The translations under genes and the position numbers were made by a program. The notes under the pieces are model-generated. The model had not been told where the DNA came from, made no database searches, and worked only from the letters and a program-made list of their open reading frames with translations. DNA of 64,000 bases from Gammaproteobacteria bacterium (lineage in GTDB: Bacteria > Pseudomonadota > Gammaproteobacteria > Steroidobacterales > Steroidobacteraceae). The stretch is from positions 1 to 64,000 of the forward strand of contig RFOD01000008.1 in assembly GCA_009926865.1 (NCBI GenBank). The letters run 5' to 3'. Shown piece after piece: positions 37,881 through 47,592 of the stretch. Within the stretch, counting starts at the first letter, position 1. Each line of letters begins with the position of its first letter.

Positions 37881-38669
37881 ATGCGGGTGGGCCTGATCAT
37901 TACCACCTATGAATGGCCGAGGGCGCTCGCGAGTGTATTGCGCAGCGTACGTGCTCAGCGTCGACCGCCGAATGAGTTAATCATCGCGGACGATGGCTCG
38001 GGTATTGATACCCGACTCGAGGTCGCCGCTTTTGCGCGACAGGTTCACTATCCTGTGCACTATGTCAGACAAGAGCACCAAGGATTTCGTCTCGCACGTC
38101 TACGTAATCTTGCGCTCGCGACCGCGCATGCAGAATATTTAGTGTTCATTGATGGCGACATGGTGCTCCATCCTGAGTTTCTGGCAGACCATTGTCGTGC
38201 CGCCCGCCCCGACTTCTACCTACAAGGCGCGAGAATCCCCTTAGATAAAGAGACTACGCAAGCGGTGATACAAGGTGCATCGCCACCTGGTGTCTTTGGG
38301 CGTGGCGCGATAGGTCGCCGTCGATTACATGCGATTCACTCGCCTATCTTGCAGCCCCTACTAGGCGGTTTAGGCCGCAGGATCCTGGCCATCAAGGGCT
38401 GCAATCAGGGATTTTGGCGCCAGGACTTACTCAAAATTAATGGCTACGACGAAGCCTTCACAGGCTGGGGCTCGGAAGACAAAGATCTGTGCTGGCGTCT
38501 TGAGCTTGCCGGCGTTCAAAGACAAGGCTTACTCGCGGGCGGTATCGCTTACCATTTAAATCATCCGCCAGCGGCGCGCGATCAAGCAGCCATCAATCTG
38601 CAACGCTTCAGAGAGACTCAAAAAAAACGCCGCATGCGTTGTGCATGCGGCGTCGATCGTCACTGCTAG
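37881..38669 (+). CDS. Glycosyltransferase family 2
   Basis: VGLIITTYEWPRALASVLRSVRAQRRPPNELIIADDGS..., INGYDEAFTGWGSEDKDLCWRL. Confidence 0.9.
   Translation: MRVGLIITTYEWPRALASVLRSVRAQRRPPNELIIADDGSGIDTRLEVAAFARQVHYPVHYVRQEHQGFRLARLRNLALATAHAEYLVFIDGDMVLHPEFLADHCRAARPDFYLQGARIPLDKETTQAVIQGASPPGVFGRGAIGRRRLHAIHSPILQPLLGGLGRRILAIKGCNQGFWRQDLLKINGYDEAFTGWGSEDKDLCWRLELAGVQRQGLLAGGIAYHLNHPPAARDQAAINLQRFRETQKKRRMRCACGVDRHC
38620..38653 (-). terminator. Intrinsic terminator for the minus-strand transcript of 38691..39656
   Basis: Minus strand ACGCCGCATGC-ACAAC-GCATGCGGCGT followed by T8; perfect 11-bp stem, 5-nt loop; lies within the 3' end of the convergent glycosyltransferase CDS. Confidence 0.9.
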
Positions 38670-38690
38670 GTTGACAAAGTTTTATCAGGC

Positions 38691-39656
38691 TTACGGGGCT
38701 TGATCACCCTCTGGACCTTGATTTAGTTTCTGCCGCGAGATCTCCGCTTTTTGGTGTAACGGTGTCCGCGCGGCCATCCAAGCTGCTCCCACAATACCGA
38801 TCGTCAGTGCGATCAGCTCTAGCGTGTACAGTTCAGGGTACTCCCAAAACTCGGTAAATAAATGCCAGCGGCCGCCCAGTTCGACACAATTCCAAGCGAT
38901 GATAGCGGTCGGAATACCGTAGCGAATCGCTGTGGTGACACGCCAAAACTTCATCAGACGCCGAAATAGATACACCGCCCAAATCGTGTTCAGGAAAAAC
39001 GCAGCGTAAGTGGCAGGATGCCGATCCCCCAGAAAACTCTCGTCGTACAAGAAAAGTAGCGCCAAGTAAAAAAACCAAATCACGTAGACGGTTTCTAGCG
39101 CCGTAATCGCTGCAAAGTTTCGCTCGTGGGCAGGATTTGGCTTCCCTGTTTTTAAACCTAAATTGCGCTGAAACCAGATGAAGAAATTACATTTGGTTTC
39201 TTTGTTTAACAAAAAATAAACCAGTGTAGAACCTAGGACACCTACTGATGACATCATCACCAAGTATTCAGCCTTAGTAGCAATGACGCCTGGCTTCGTC
39301 GCATCCATGAGATCGGGCACACCCAGCACTTGGGCTGACCAAACAAATGAAAACTCCACCCAACCGGTCCACAAAAAGGTTCCGGCCCAAAAGCCGTACC
39401 AGGTCGCCGCGACTTCATTCTTATGTCGCATGCCCAGCCAAAGTAGCACCGCACCGAACAGGCCCATCGCAAAGGCAGATTCATAGACGTAGCCTGGGCC
39501 CGGCCAAATATCTTCCATCATGATCATGACCGTGTGACCGAGGGCCTGCACCACGAACACAACAATAAAAGCCAACAGACCGACCCAAGGCGGTCGATAG
39601 AAGAACCCCTTCAGACCACCACCCGGTTTAGGGAGAGAATCTACTTCTACACTCAT
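38691..39656 (-). CDS. Multi-pass membrane protein of unknown function
   Basis: MSVEVDSLPKPGGGLKGFFYRPPWVGLLAFIVVFVVQALGHTVMIMMEDIWPGPGY...; around 8 hydrophobic segments, no family recognised. Confidence 0.7.
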   Translation of the reverse strand: MSVEVDSLPKPGGGLKGFFYRPPWVGLLAFIVVFVVQALGHTVMIMMEDIWPGPGYVYESAFAMGLFGAVLLWLGMRHKNEVAATWYGFWAGTFLWTGWVEFSFVWSAQVLGVPDLMDATKPGVIATKAEYLVMMSSVGVLGSTLVYFLLNKETKCNFFIWFQRNLGLKTGKPNPAHERNFAAITALETVYVIWFFYLALLFLYDESFLGDRHPATYAAFFLNTIWAVYLFRRLMKFWRVTTAIRYGIPTAIIAWNCVELGGRWHLFTEFWEYPELYTLELIALTIGIVGAAWMAARTPLHQKAEISRQKLNQGPEGDQAP

Positions 39657-39854
39657 AGCAACACCCCCGTTTGCGCCAACCCCAACCCGTGGTGGGAAAA
39701 AGCGCGTCCACATGTTCTTGTTCAGACGACCCTACTTCGCGCCAGCGCATCGCCCAACCGATTCCGTGGTCGATGACCGCAGGCTGAATGGGGCCGTGGC
39801 CGGACGGTGGCCACCCTAGGGCGTGCTACCATCCCCCGCCTGAATCTAGCACTG

Positions 39855-40619
39855 ATGGGAGTCGATAGGGTGCCCGGTAAGCTGGTATTGGCCCGTCATG
39901 GCCAAAGTATTTGGAATGTCGAGAATCTTTTCACTGGCTGGACCGACGTCGATCTGTCCAATCAGGGTCGCGCAGAGGCGGCCCAAGCGGCGATCGAACT
40001 GCAACGGGCGGGCATCGAGATTGATATTGCCTTTACGTCCCTACTCAAACGCGCCATTCGGACCTTGTGGATCATGCTCGATGGCATGGATCGGATGTGG
40101 ATCCCGGTCGAGCGCAGCTGGCGCCTGAACGAGCGGCACTATGGCGCCTTGCAGGGGCTCAATAAGGCCCAAACCGTAGCCGAGCATGGCGAATCACAAG
40201 TCAAGATTTGGCGGCGCAGTTACGACATCCCTCCGCCCGCCTTAACCACGGATGACCCTCGGCATCCTCGTTTTGATCCGCGCTATGCGGGTATCGATCC
40301 TGCATTACTACCCACCACAGAGTCGCTCAAAACCACCTTGGAACGCGTAAAACCGTTCTGGGAGTCACGTATCGCACCTGAGCTTGAAGCCGGACGTAAC
40401 GTACTCGTGACGGCCCATGGCAACAGTTTGCGGGCCTTGGTCAAAATGCTGGATAACGTACCCGAGGCGGATATCGTCGAGCTGAATATCCCAACCGGCG
40501 TACCGCTCCTCTATGAATTGGACGACGCGCTGCAACCGCTATCAAGACGTTATTTGGGCGATGCAGAGGCGATCCGCGCAGCCGCAGACGCGGTCAAGCG
40601 ACAAACAGAACAAAAATAA
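39855..40619 (+). CDS. gpmA: 2,3-bisphosphoglycerate-dependent phosphoglycerate mutase
   Basis: [53 protein letters not shown]. Confidence 0.95.
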   Translation: MGVDRVPGKLVLARHGQSIWNVENLFTGWTDVDLSNQGRAEAAQAAIELQRAGIEIDIAFTSLLKRAIRTLWIMLDGMDRMWIPVERSWRLNERHYGALQGLNKAQTVAEHGESQVKIWRRSYDIPPPALTTDDPRHPRFDPRYAGIDPALLPTTESLKTTLERVKPFWESRIAPELEAGRNVLVTAHGNSLRALVKMLDNVPEADIVELNIPTGVPLLYELDDALQPLSRRYLGDAEAIRAAADAVKRQTEQK

Positions 40620-40636
40620 AGGGCGGGTAAAGACGT

Positions 40637-41053
40637 TTAGGCTTGTTTTTCAGCGCCCGGCGCCCACCCGTCGTAGCGTCCACCGGCCGCTTCAGCGAGT
40701 TCAGTCAGACGTCTGGAAACAGCTTGCACCGCTTCGATGTGCAATTGCATGGTTTTCAGCGCATGCACACTGTGGGTCTGATCTGCACCCTCTGGCATTT
40801 CGCGAATATCAACCGCGTAGCCTTCACCCTGTAGGGTCTGCGCGAGCGTATTGGCCGCCTCGAGCGACGGCGCGGCAACAAAGAAATCGACTTCCATTGG
40901 CTGAAAAGGATTGATACCGCTACGTCGCAAGTTTTCAATCATGCGCTGATCCCAATCATCCTGCGGCCGACTGGCACCACGGCGTACCTGAGTCACAATG
41001 CGCCAAATAGCGATCGCCGCACCCGCTACCAGAAAGAGATACAACAGATCCAT
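40637..41053 (-). CDS. RraB-like domain protein with N-terminal transmembrane segment
   Basis: MDLLYLFLVAGAAIAIWRIV TM helix, then RMIENLRRSGINPFQPMEVDFFVAAPSLEAANTLAQTLQGEGYAVDI...GRYDGW. Confidence 0.65.
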   Translation of the reverse strand: MDLLYLFLVAGAAIAIWRIVTQVRRGASRPQDDWDQRMIENLRRSGINPFQPMEVDFFVAAPSLEAANTLAQTLQGEGYAVDIREMPEGADQTHSVHALKTMQLHIEAVQAVSRRLTELAEAAGGRYDGWAPGAEKQA

Positions 41054-41136
41054 GGCTTCGCCTCGCTGAGATAAACGCCTCGAATTACGCGCGCATCAAA
41101 TCGCCAGAGCTCGCTCAATCGCCTAAGAAGGCTCGA

Positions 41137-41451
41137 TCACTCATCCGGTGCGATCGTGACGCGCATCCCATCCAGCTCATTGGTCATATCCACCTGACAT
41201 GAAAGACGAGAGCCCGTTTTATAGTACGCAAGCTCCTGCAACAACTCCGTCTCGTCCGACATCGGCGCCGGAATTTTATTTGCCCAGGGCTCGTCAATGT
41301 ACACATGGCAGGTCGCGCATGAACACATACCCCCGCAAATAGCAGCGATGCCGTAATCGAGCTCGCGCAACGTTTCCATAATTTTGAGGCCAGAGCGCGC
41401 GGGCACTTCGTGCTCCGCACCGTCACGATCGATTACTTTAAGAACGGGCAT
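41137..41451 (-). CDS. [2Fe-2S] ferredoxin, adrenodoxin/putidaredoxin type
   Basis: MPVLKVIDRDGAEHEVPARSGLKIMETLRELDYGIAAICGGMCSCATCHVYI...RLSCQV. Confidence 0.92.
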   Translation of the reverse strand: MPVLKVIDRDGAEHEVPARSGLKIMETLRELDYGIAAICGGMCSCATCHVYIDEPWANKIPAPMSDETELLQELAYYKTGSRLSCQVDMTNELDGMRVTIAPDE

Positions 41452-41545
41452 GATGACTTCCTAACATGATTCAAAAGAAGACCCGAGCCATCGATGACCC
41501 AGACCATAACCTGAGAAGGAAGTTATTGTGCCGCGCCGGGAGCGG

Positions 41546-42373
41546 CTATTCCAGCGTCGTGGACGGGATTTGCAGCAGAGTGTAAAGATCAGTCCACAAT
41601 TCGTTCAACAACGATCGTAGCGCGACCGCTGTGCGTAACTGGTTCATCGAGATCGACCAATCGGCCTCTCGAAGCGCGACGGCTAATTCCCCTTGCCCCT
41701 GCTCGAGCGCTGTGAGTTGATCTGGGTAATCAGCGAGGACGCCCGCAAGGTCCTCTAGGGCGTGGCCGCGATGCGCATACTCCCAATCCAAGAGACACCA
41801 ACGACCCGTTTCAGGGCGGACTAACACGTTCTGCGCGTGTAAATCTCCGTGGACCAGTCGATCGGCGACTAAACCATCAGCCGTCCCAACACTCTGCGCG
41901 GCTAAGGCTCTGACACGCGCCTCGGTGCGTCGCGCCCGCGGCGCATCACGCTCAGCGAGAGACACGTGTAACTGGCGGCAACGCGCACTGACGCAGACGG
42001 TCGGCAGCTGCTCACAGCCAATTGTTCCAAGTTGAGCTAACACGCCCAATAGTTGAGTACAGCCCGTCCGAGTTTCCAGCCACCCATCTGGCAGCGCGCG
42101 ACCCACCACGGCCTCCATATCCAGCCATCGCCCAGAGGGCTCCACCTCGATGATTGCCGGTGACAGTCCCGCCTGCACGGCCAAACGATGCGCCACTAGC
42201 TCTGTCTCTGCGTCACTACCGAGAAGCCGCGCCTGCTCGGACGGCAGCGGATGACGCCGTACACGTCGGCGACCGTCCACCGTCACATATTGGATACGCG
42301 TAACCCCTGTTTGCAGCGACTCGGGCACTATCACGACTCCTGCGCTTGATAAGCCCGCCACCACTGCCGCCAA
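41546..42373 (-). CDS. Aminoglycoside phosphotransferase-fold kinase, likely thiamine kinase by context
   Basis: LVHGDLHAQNVLVRPETGRWCLLDWEYAHRGHALEDLAGVLADY; last gene of the TPP-riboswitch operon. Confidence 0.75.
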   Translation of the reverse strand: MAAVVAGLSSAGVVIVPESLQTGVTRIQYVTVDGRRRVRRHPLPSEQARLLGSDAETELVAHRLAVQAGLSPAIIEVEPSGRWLDMEAVVGRALPDGWLETRTGCTQLLGVLAQLGTIGCEQLPTVCVSARCRQLHVSLAERDAPRARRTEARVRALAAQSVGTADGLVADRLVHGDLHAQNVLVRPETGRWCLLDWEYAHRGHALEDLAGVLADYPDQLTALEQGQGELAVALREADWSISMNQLRTAVALRSLLNELWTDLYTLLQIPSTTLE

Positions 42374-42897
42374 CCCACGATCGCGATCAAAAAATAAACC
42401 AGATAGAGCGCTGTCACCCCCCAGAGGGCCTGACTACTGTAAAGCCAAATCGACCCCAAATTGACGCACCACCAATACGCCCAATTCTCGAGTACCCCTC
42501 GTGCCGTCATGAAGGTCGCGCACAGACTCAGGCAGGTCACTGCTGCATCCAGTCTAGGCCAAGCTGAGCCTAGCGAAGCTTCAAAGAATGGGCTTCCTAG
42601 TAGCACCACCGTTAAGGTGGCTATCCATATTAGCCCATGCGCTAACCAAGACCATCGACTCACGCGGATCGGACTTGACGACGTGCTACGCGACCAATGC
42701 CAAAACCCATAGAATGCCATCAAAACGTATACCGACTGCAAGATCGCCTGTAGCGGAAGTGACGCGCCAAAGGCAAGGATCGCCAGCAGTGCCGATGACA
42801 CAGCACCACTCGCCCACGCCCAGCGATTTCTAAGCACCGCTCCGACGGCATAGCCAATACCGGTCAGTAGCGCGATGATCTCGAGCGAAAATGTCAA
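42331..42897 (-). CDS. pnuT: PnuC-family transporter, likely PnuT (thiamine) by context
   Basis: Small multi-TM protein; VLENWAYWWCVNLGSIWLYSSQALWGVTALYLVYFLIAIVGWRQW is PnuC-like; riboswitch operon. Confidence 0.8.
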   Translation of the reverse strand: MTFSLEIIALLTGIGYAVGAVLRNRWAWASGAVSSALLAILAFGASLPLQAILQSVYVLMAFYGFWHWSRSTSSSPIRVSRWSWLAHGLIWIATLTVVLLGSPFFEASLGSAWPRLDAAVTCLSLCATFMTARGVLENWAYWWCVNLGSIWLYSSQALWGVTALYLVYFLIAIVGWRQWWRAYQAQES

Positions 42898-45008
42898 TTA
42901 AACGCCCACCGCGCACTCAAACCCGCTCGCCGCGGCTCAGCTAACTGTATGTAGAGACGATCCGGAAAATCAGGTGGCTCGTTACCAAAGAAAAATCCTC
43001 TTTGCGCATAATCCTCATTAAGCGCATTGCGCATCCATAACTCGACCCGCCAGCGATCGTACTCGTATCCTGCCGCGAGGTTCACTAACAAACGCGAACT
43101 CGCCTGCTGATCATGGCTGTCGCTGAAGAAAAACCCACTCTGATATTGCGCTTCCAAACGTGTGAACCATCCAGTCGGTCGCGAATAAGAGATCGCGGTC
43201 ATAGCCTGCCACTCAGGTGCATGCGCTTGTTTGCGACCACGAAGATCCCGCTCCACGGTCTGATAATCTTTGAATGTCGCCCGCAACCAAGCCACCGAGC
43301 TCGTGAGGCGCCACCCCTCCCCTAGGCGAAGCGACGCATCCGCCTCAAGACCATAATTGGCGCCCTCGGCCGCGTTAGCCGTCAAATAAATAAACGAAAG
43401 GGGATCACCCGGATCAAGCTGAGCAGAAGTACTTACTTGCTGGTCGAGACGACGCATGTAAAAAAATATCATCGACGCTGAGCCCCGATCCTGACCCCAG
43501 CGACGCTTATGCCCAAGCTCCGCACTAACGAGACGCTCTGCTCCAAACTCCCGTTGTGCTTCGGGAATCGCCGCGCCCAAGTTGAATCCACCCGCCTTAT
43601 AGCCGCGCGCCAGACTGAGATACCAACGGCTCTCGGCGCTCGACTCATAATTCAGCGAAATGTTACCGCCCCACATGTTTTCGGCAGGATCGAAATCACT
43701 CCCGTCACTATCTTGATAGCGGGTTTCGCGTCGCTCGGCTCGGAGTCCGAGTGTCAACTGCCAAGACGGTGACCATCCCCAAGCGAGCTCTCCATAAACC
43801 GCCAGATGATCTGCTTGATAATCACTCACCAAGGCACGAAACACCTCGCCACCGTAGAGATCAAGTTGATCGTTGGTCTCCGAGACGCGTAAACCATAAA
43901 CCCCGGCAACCCAAGAAAGCTCTCCCACTACACGCGCGTTATTCGCTCTCGCGCCGCGTACTGCATTCGGTACCGTCGAACTCCATCGCAAATCTTGAGT
44001 CCACGTTTGACGCTCTCGCAAAAAACGCGATGTGAAATCATAGCTGGGATCTGCCGCCCAATCGCCGTCAAAACTGTAGAGCATATCGGCTTCGACGAGC
44101 GAGGATTGGCTGGAAAAAAAGACCTGTCCCGGTCTGATTAGATGCAAGGAAACGCCACGGCTTTGCTGCTCATCGGCACCCGGATCATCCGATTGAGTCT
44201 CGCGACTATTGTCAATCGCAAACGCATCGAACCCATTTTGTTGATCAACCCACAAAACCGATAGGTCTGCTTGCCAGTGATCAAGCACTTGATGACGGCT
44301 ACGCCATCGGACCGTCGTTTCATCGAGTCCGTTGGTGTCCTTACGTCCAAGGGTTCGATTAATTCGCGACCCATCGTCAACTAATTTTTGGCCGATAAGG
44401 CGCCAACCGCTCGCCTCGGATAAGGCGCCCTCGTCAGCGTCAGAGAAACCGCCCGCGAGCACAGCGCCAACCGACTGCAGCCCTCGCTCTCCTGTCTGCC
44501 AATAGATTTCGGTCGCAGATACACCATCGGGTACCCGTGTCTGTAGATTGATGAGTCCCGCTAATGCATTCGCGCCGAGTGTCGTACCCTGCGGTCCGCG
44601 CAACACCTCCACCTGCGCAAGATCGAGCAGGCCCGCCGGCATACCGATCCCAGAAAAATCCATGCCATCAATCAAAAACCCAACCGACGGATTGGGAGCC
44701 CCCTGCCACTGATCCGTTTCACCGATACCACGTAACTGAAAATAACGTGGTCGCGAGGTACCCGACGCCCAGTTCAAATTTGGGACCTGCGGCAACAGAT
44801 CTTCGAGGTGCTGCACACCCGCTGCGGATAAGCGATCGCCGCTCAGCAACGTCACGCTCGCCGGTACCTCAAAGTCAGTCACTGAGCGCAAGGTCGCCGT
44901 GATCACGACCTCCTCCAAACGATCCGCTTCGGCGGCCTCGGTCGAGGCACTCAAAATAAAGACGGACATGATGACAGCCGCGGACGCAGCTAAATAAGAC
45001 GCTTTCAC
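42894..45008 (-). CDS. TonB-dependent outer-membrane receptor, likely thiamine/thiamine-derivative uptake; GTG start
   Basis: Signal peptide, TonB box EEVVITATLR, plug LSAAGVQHLEDLLPQVPNLNWASGTSRPRYFQLRGIGETDQW, C-terminal barrel ending RWAFN. Confidence 0.9.
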   Translation of the reverse strand: MKASYLAASAAVIMSVFILSASTEAAEADRLEEVVITATLRSVTDFEVPASVTLLSGDRLSAAGVQHLEDLLPQVPNLNWASGTSRPRYFQLRGIGETDQWQGAPNPSVGFLIDGMDFSGIGMPAGLLDLAQVEVLRGPQGTTLGANALAGLINLQTRVPDGVSATEIYWQTGERGLQSVGAVLAGGFSDADEGALSEASGWRLIGQKLVDDGSRINRTLGRKDTNGLDETTVRWRSRHQVLDHWQADLSVLWVDQQNGFDAFAIDNSRETQSDDPGADEQQSRGVSLHLIRPGQVFFSSQSSLVEADMLYSFDGDWAADPSYDFTSRFLRERQTWTQDLRWSSTVPNAVRGARANNARVVGELSWVAGVYGLRVSETNDQLDLYGGEVFRALVSDYQADHLAVYGELAWGWSPSWQLTLGLRAERRETRYQDSDGSDFDPAENMWGGNISLNYESSAESRWYLSLARGYKAGGFNLGAAIPEAQREFGAERLVSAELGHKRRWGQDRGSASMIFFYMRRLDQQVSTSAQLDPGDPLSFIYLTANAAEGANYGLEADASLRLGEGWRLTSSVAWLRATFKDYQTVERDLRGRKQAHAPEWQAMTAISYSRPTGWFTRLEAQYQSGFFFSDSHDQQASSRLLVNLAAGYEYDRWRVELWMRNALNEDYAQRGFFFGNEPPDFPDRLYIQLAEPRRAGLSARWAFN

Positions 45009-45009
45009 C

Positions 45010-45100
45010 TACTCCCTCCGCCGGTACTAGCCGGATCAGGTTCAACGGGTTCGTCGCCCCATGCGACATCTCAGGCCTTTCGGCCACCCCAAGGCAGGTC
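45010..45100 (-). promoter_or_regulatory. TPP riboswitch (THI element)
   Basis: Minus strand ACCTGCCTTGGGGTGGCCGAAAGGCCTGAGATGTCGCATGGGGCGACGAACCCGTTGAACCTGATCCGGCTAGTACCGGCGGAGGGAGT: conserved GGGGTG..CTGAGA..ACCC..TTGAACCTGATCCGG.TAGTACCGGCG..GGGA. Confidence 0.95.
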
Positions 45101-45229
45101 GGGATTATCCATACAAATCAGTGTCTTGCAAGCTCCTCGTGCAGTCTCCTGCCGACTTGCCTACAATCGCGCCCCTCGTCGCCTCGCGGCTCCGAGCACT
45201 AATCGGCTGCCATCCGATGGGGGTACATC

Positions 45230-46144
45230 ATGGCCAGATCAGTTCGCGTCTTTCAGATCGATACATTTACGCAGCAAATGTTCGCGGGTAATCCGGCGAG
45301 CGTCGTGCTCGATGCCGAGGTGTTAAGCGATGATGAGATGCTCGCCATCGCTCGCGAGTTGAATAATGGCTACACCGCCTTCGTCCTTCCTGCCGATGCC
45401 TCCGACCATGACGTGTGGGTCCGTTTTTTCACCCCCCGGACAGAATCGAGCTTTGTGGGGCACGCCACGATTGCGACGCAATACGTCCTCTCGCGTCATG
45501 ACACCGCACCTCGTCGTCTCAAACAAAGACAGAAGGCCGGAATCTTTGATATAGAAATACGGGGCACGGGTGCTGCTCGGCGCATTGCCGTGCGACAACC
45601 CATTCCTCCCATCGGGCGCGAGCTTAATGATCGCGAAAAATTGGCCGTGCTCGATGCGCTCGCACTCTCTAGCAGTGATCTGGATCCGCGCTTTGATTTA
45701 CGCATCGTGGGCGGTGCAGCAGGCGGCGCACGTACGCGCCTCTTGGTTGGGGTGCGGGGCCCTCAACAATTGAAACAGCTAAAACCTGATATGAATCGGT
45801 TGAATACACTCTCGGCTCAATTGGGTGCCACAGGTCATTTTGTATTCACGCTGGACTCACAAATTGAAGGCTGCTTAAGTCTCTCGCGCATGTTTTGCCC
45901 GGCGATCGGCGTTCCTGAAGATCCCGTTAGTGGTAATGCTCACGGCTTATTGGGCGCGTACTTATTGCAGCACGGTATTTTGCAACGCGAAGGAGAACGT
46001 GCAGCCTTTACGGCAGCGCAGGGACATTTCCAAAATCGGCCGGGGCAGATTGATGTCGAGTTGGAGTTCGAAGACGGCGGCTTGTCAGCGGTGTGGATCA
46101 TTGGGCATGCCGCTCAGGTTTTTGAAACCACAGTCACCCTGTAA
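45230..46144 (+). CDS. PhzF family isomerase/epimerase
   Basis: RVFQIDTFTQQMFAGNPASVVLDAEVLSDDEMLAIARELNNGYTAFV, FFTPRTESSFVGHATIATQYVL, PEDPVSGNAHGLLGAYL. Confidence 0.93.
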   Translation: MARSVRVFQIDTFTQQMFAGNPASVVLDAEVLSDDEMLAIARELNNGYTAFVLPADASDHDVWVRFFTPRTESSFVGHATIATQYVLSRHDTAPRRLKQRQKAGIFDIEIRGTGAARRIAVRQPIPPIGRELNDREKLAVLDALALSSSDLDPRFDLRIVGGAAGGARTRLLVGVRGPQQLKQLKPDMNRLNTLSAQLGATGHFVFTLDSQIEGCLSLSRMFCPAIGVPEDPVSGNAHGLLGAYLLQHGILQREGERAAFTAAQGHFQNRPGQIDVELEFEDGGLSAVWIIGHAAQVFETTVTL

Positions 46145-46829
46145 GCGAACGCGAGCCAAGCACCCCCTCGCGTAGCGTCAGCCGGCGCGTCGATAAAGCC
46201 TCAATGCACAGCGGATCATGACTCGCGAGCACTAGCGCGCAGGGCAACGACGCCAAGACTTCCACCATGCCTTCAGCGGCTGCTCGGTCCAGTGACGCCG
46301 TTGGCTCATCCAGCAACAACAAGCGCGGCTCTAGCGCCATCACACCTGCCAAGGCAACTAATCGCTTTTGCCCACCGGATAAGGTGCCAACCGCGCGCTC
46401 AGCCAATGATTCAATCCCCAACTGACTCAAGACCTGCCGCGCCCGATCGCGGCTCTGTCGCCGATCGACGCCAAGATTCAGCGGACCAAACTCCAGATCT
46501 TCCAACACAGTCGGCCCGATTAGCTGATCATCGGGGTCCTGAAACATAAGCGCGATTTGCCCTCGTACCCGAGCAAAATCGGGCTCGGTGACACAAGGTT
46601 TAGAAAATATTTGAATTTCGCCCGCTTGCCGCTCGATCAAACCCATTGCCGCCCAGAGTAACGTACTCTTACCGGATCCGATCGCGCCCTCGATACTCAC
46701 GCGCTCGCCCGAGTGGATTTCCAAAGAAATCGCATGTAATACGTCGTGATTTTGCCGACGCACAGAGAGACCCTTAATCTGCAACAGGGGCCCATGCTCG
46801 GGGATGACCTCACGCGCCTGCACTCCCAT
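46134..46829 (-). CDS. ECF-type cobalt/nickel transporter ATP-binding protein (CbiO/NikO)
   Basis: Walker A IGSGKSTLLWA, signature GTLSGGQKRLVALAGVMALEPRLLLLDEPTASLD; neighbours CbiQ and CbiM. Confidence 0.92.
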   Translation of the reverse strand: MGVQAREVIPEHGPLLQIKGLSVRRQNHDVLHAISLEIHSGERVSIEGAIGSGKSTLLWAAMGLIERQAGEIQIFSKPCVTEPDFARVRGQIALMFQDPDDQLIGPTVLEDLEFGPLNLGVDRRQSRDRARQVLSQLGIESLAERAVGTLSGGQKRLVALAGVMALEPRLLLLDEPTASLDRAAAEGMVEVLASLPCALVLASHDPLCIEALSTRRLTLREGVLGSRSLTG

Positions 46830-46833
46830 CTCG

Positions 46834-47592
46834 CTACAGACCCCAGCCCGCAACCAGCAGTAACACAATGGCTGCGGTAAACGTCCACCGCTGGCGCCAA
46901 GGAAGTGGTCGCGACACTGATGACGGCAGATAAAAGTGGGTGCTCTGCAAATCGAGACCACGGGCTCTTAGCGCTGCGACAAAGATATCTGCGCGTCGTA
47001 CGCCCTCAGCGATCAACAGCACCAACAACTGCGCGATACCCTGCAAACGTCGCAATAGGCTGTATGCTGATCCGCGCGCCCGCATCGCGCGCTGCAAACG
47101 TTTACGACTACTGGTCAGAGTCTCGAGCAGCCGCAAGGTCAAATAAAGCAGCAAAGCCAGCCGAGCGGGGGCGCCGAGCGCACGAAAGCTGCTGGCGAGG
47201 ACTTGGGGCTCCATCTGCGAAAGCCACACTAAGCACCACAATACGATCGCATTCAGTCGCAGCGTCACCACCGCAGCCTGAGTCGCCATCTCAGGCTGCC
47301 AACTCCAGCCCTGCGAGACCGTCCAACCCCAGGGCAGAGTCAGCCAGATAAATATTGACAATAAATTGATCTGAAGAAGACGCCGCCCGACACGCCCCAC
47401 GCGCAGCGGAGGTAATGACATCTTTGGTGCAAAGATTGCCGTACAAGCGACGATCAACGTGACCAAGAACGCTGCCAAAGTGCTTTCAAAGTCGCGCATA
47501 CTCGCAATGAGTACGCTACCTAATATCGCCATCCACAGACGCGCACGCTCATCGGCTTTGACCACCGATCCTGAAGCAGACACGTCAAACAT
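46834..47592 (-). CDS. ECF-type cobalt/nickel transporter transmembrane protein (CbiQ/NikQ)
   Basis: Multi-TM; RLLETLTSSRKRLQRAMRARG and GVRRADIFVAALRARGLD coupling-type helices; context. Confidence 0.85.
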   Translation of the reverse strand: MFDVSASGSVVKADERARLWMAILGSVLIASMRDFESTLAAFLVTLIVACTAIFAPKMSLPPLRVGRVGRRLLQINLLSIFIWLTLPWGWTVSQGWSWQPEMATQAAVVTLRLNAIVLWCLVWLSQMEPQVLASSFRALGAPARLALLLYLTLRLLETLTSSRKRLQRAMRARGSAYSLLRRLQGIAQLLVLLIAEGVRRADIFVAALRARGLDLQSTHFYLPSSVSRPLPWRQRWTFTAAIVLLLVAGWGL

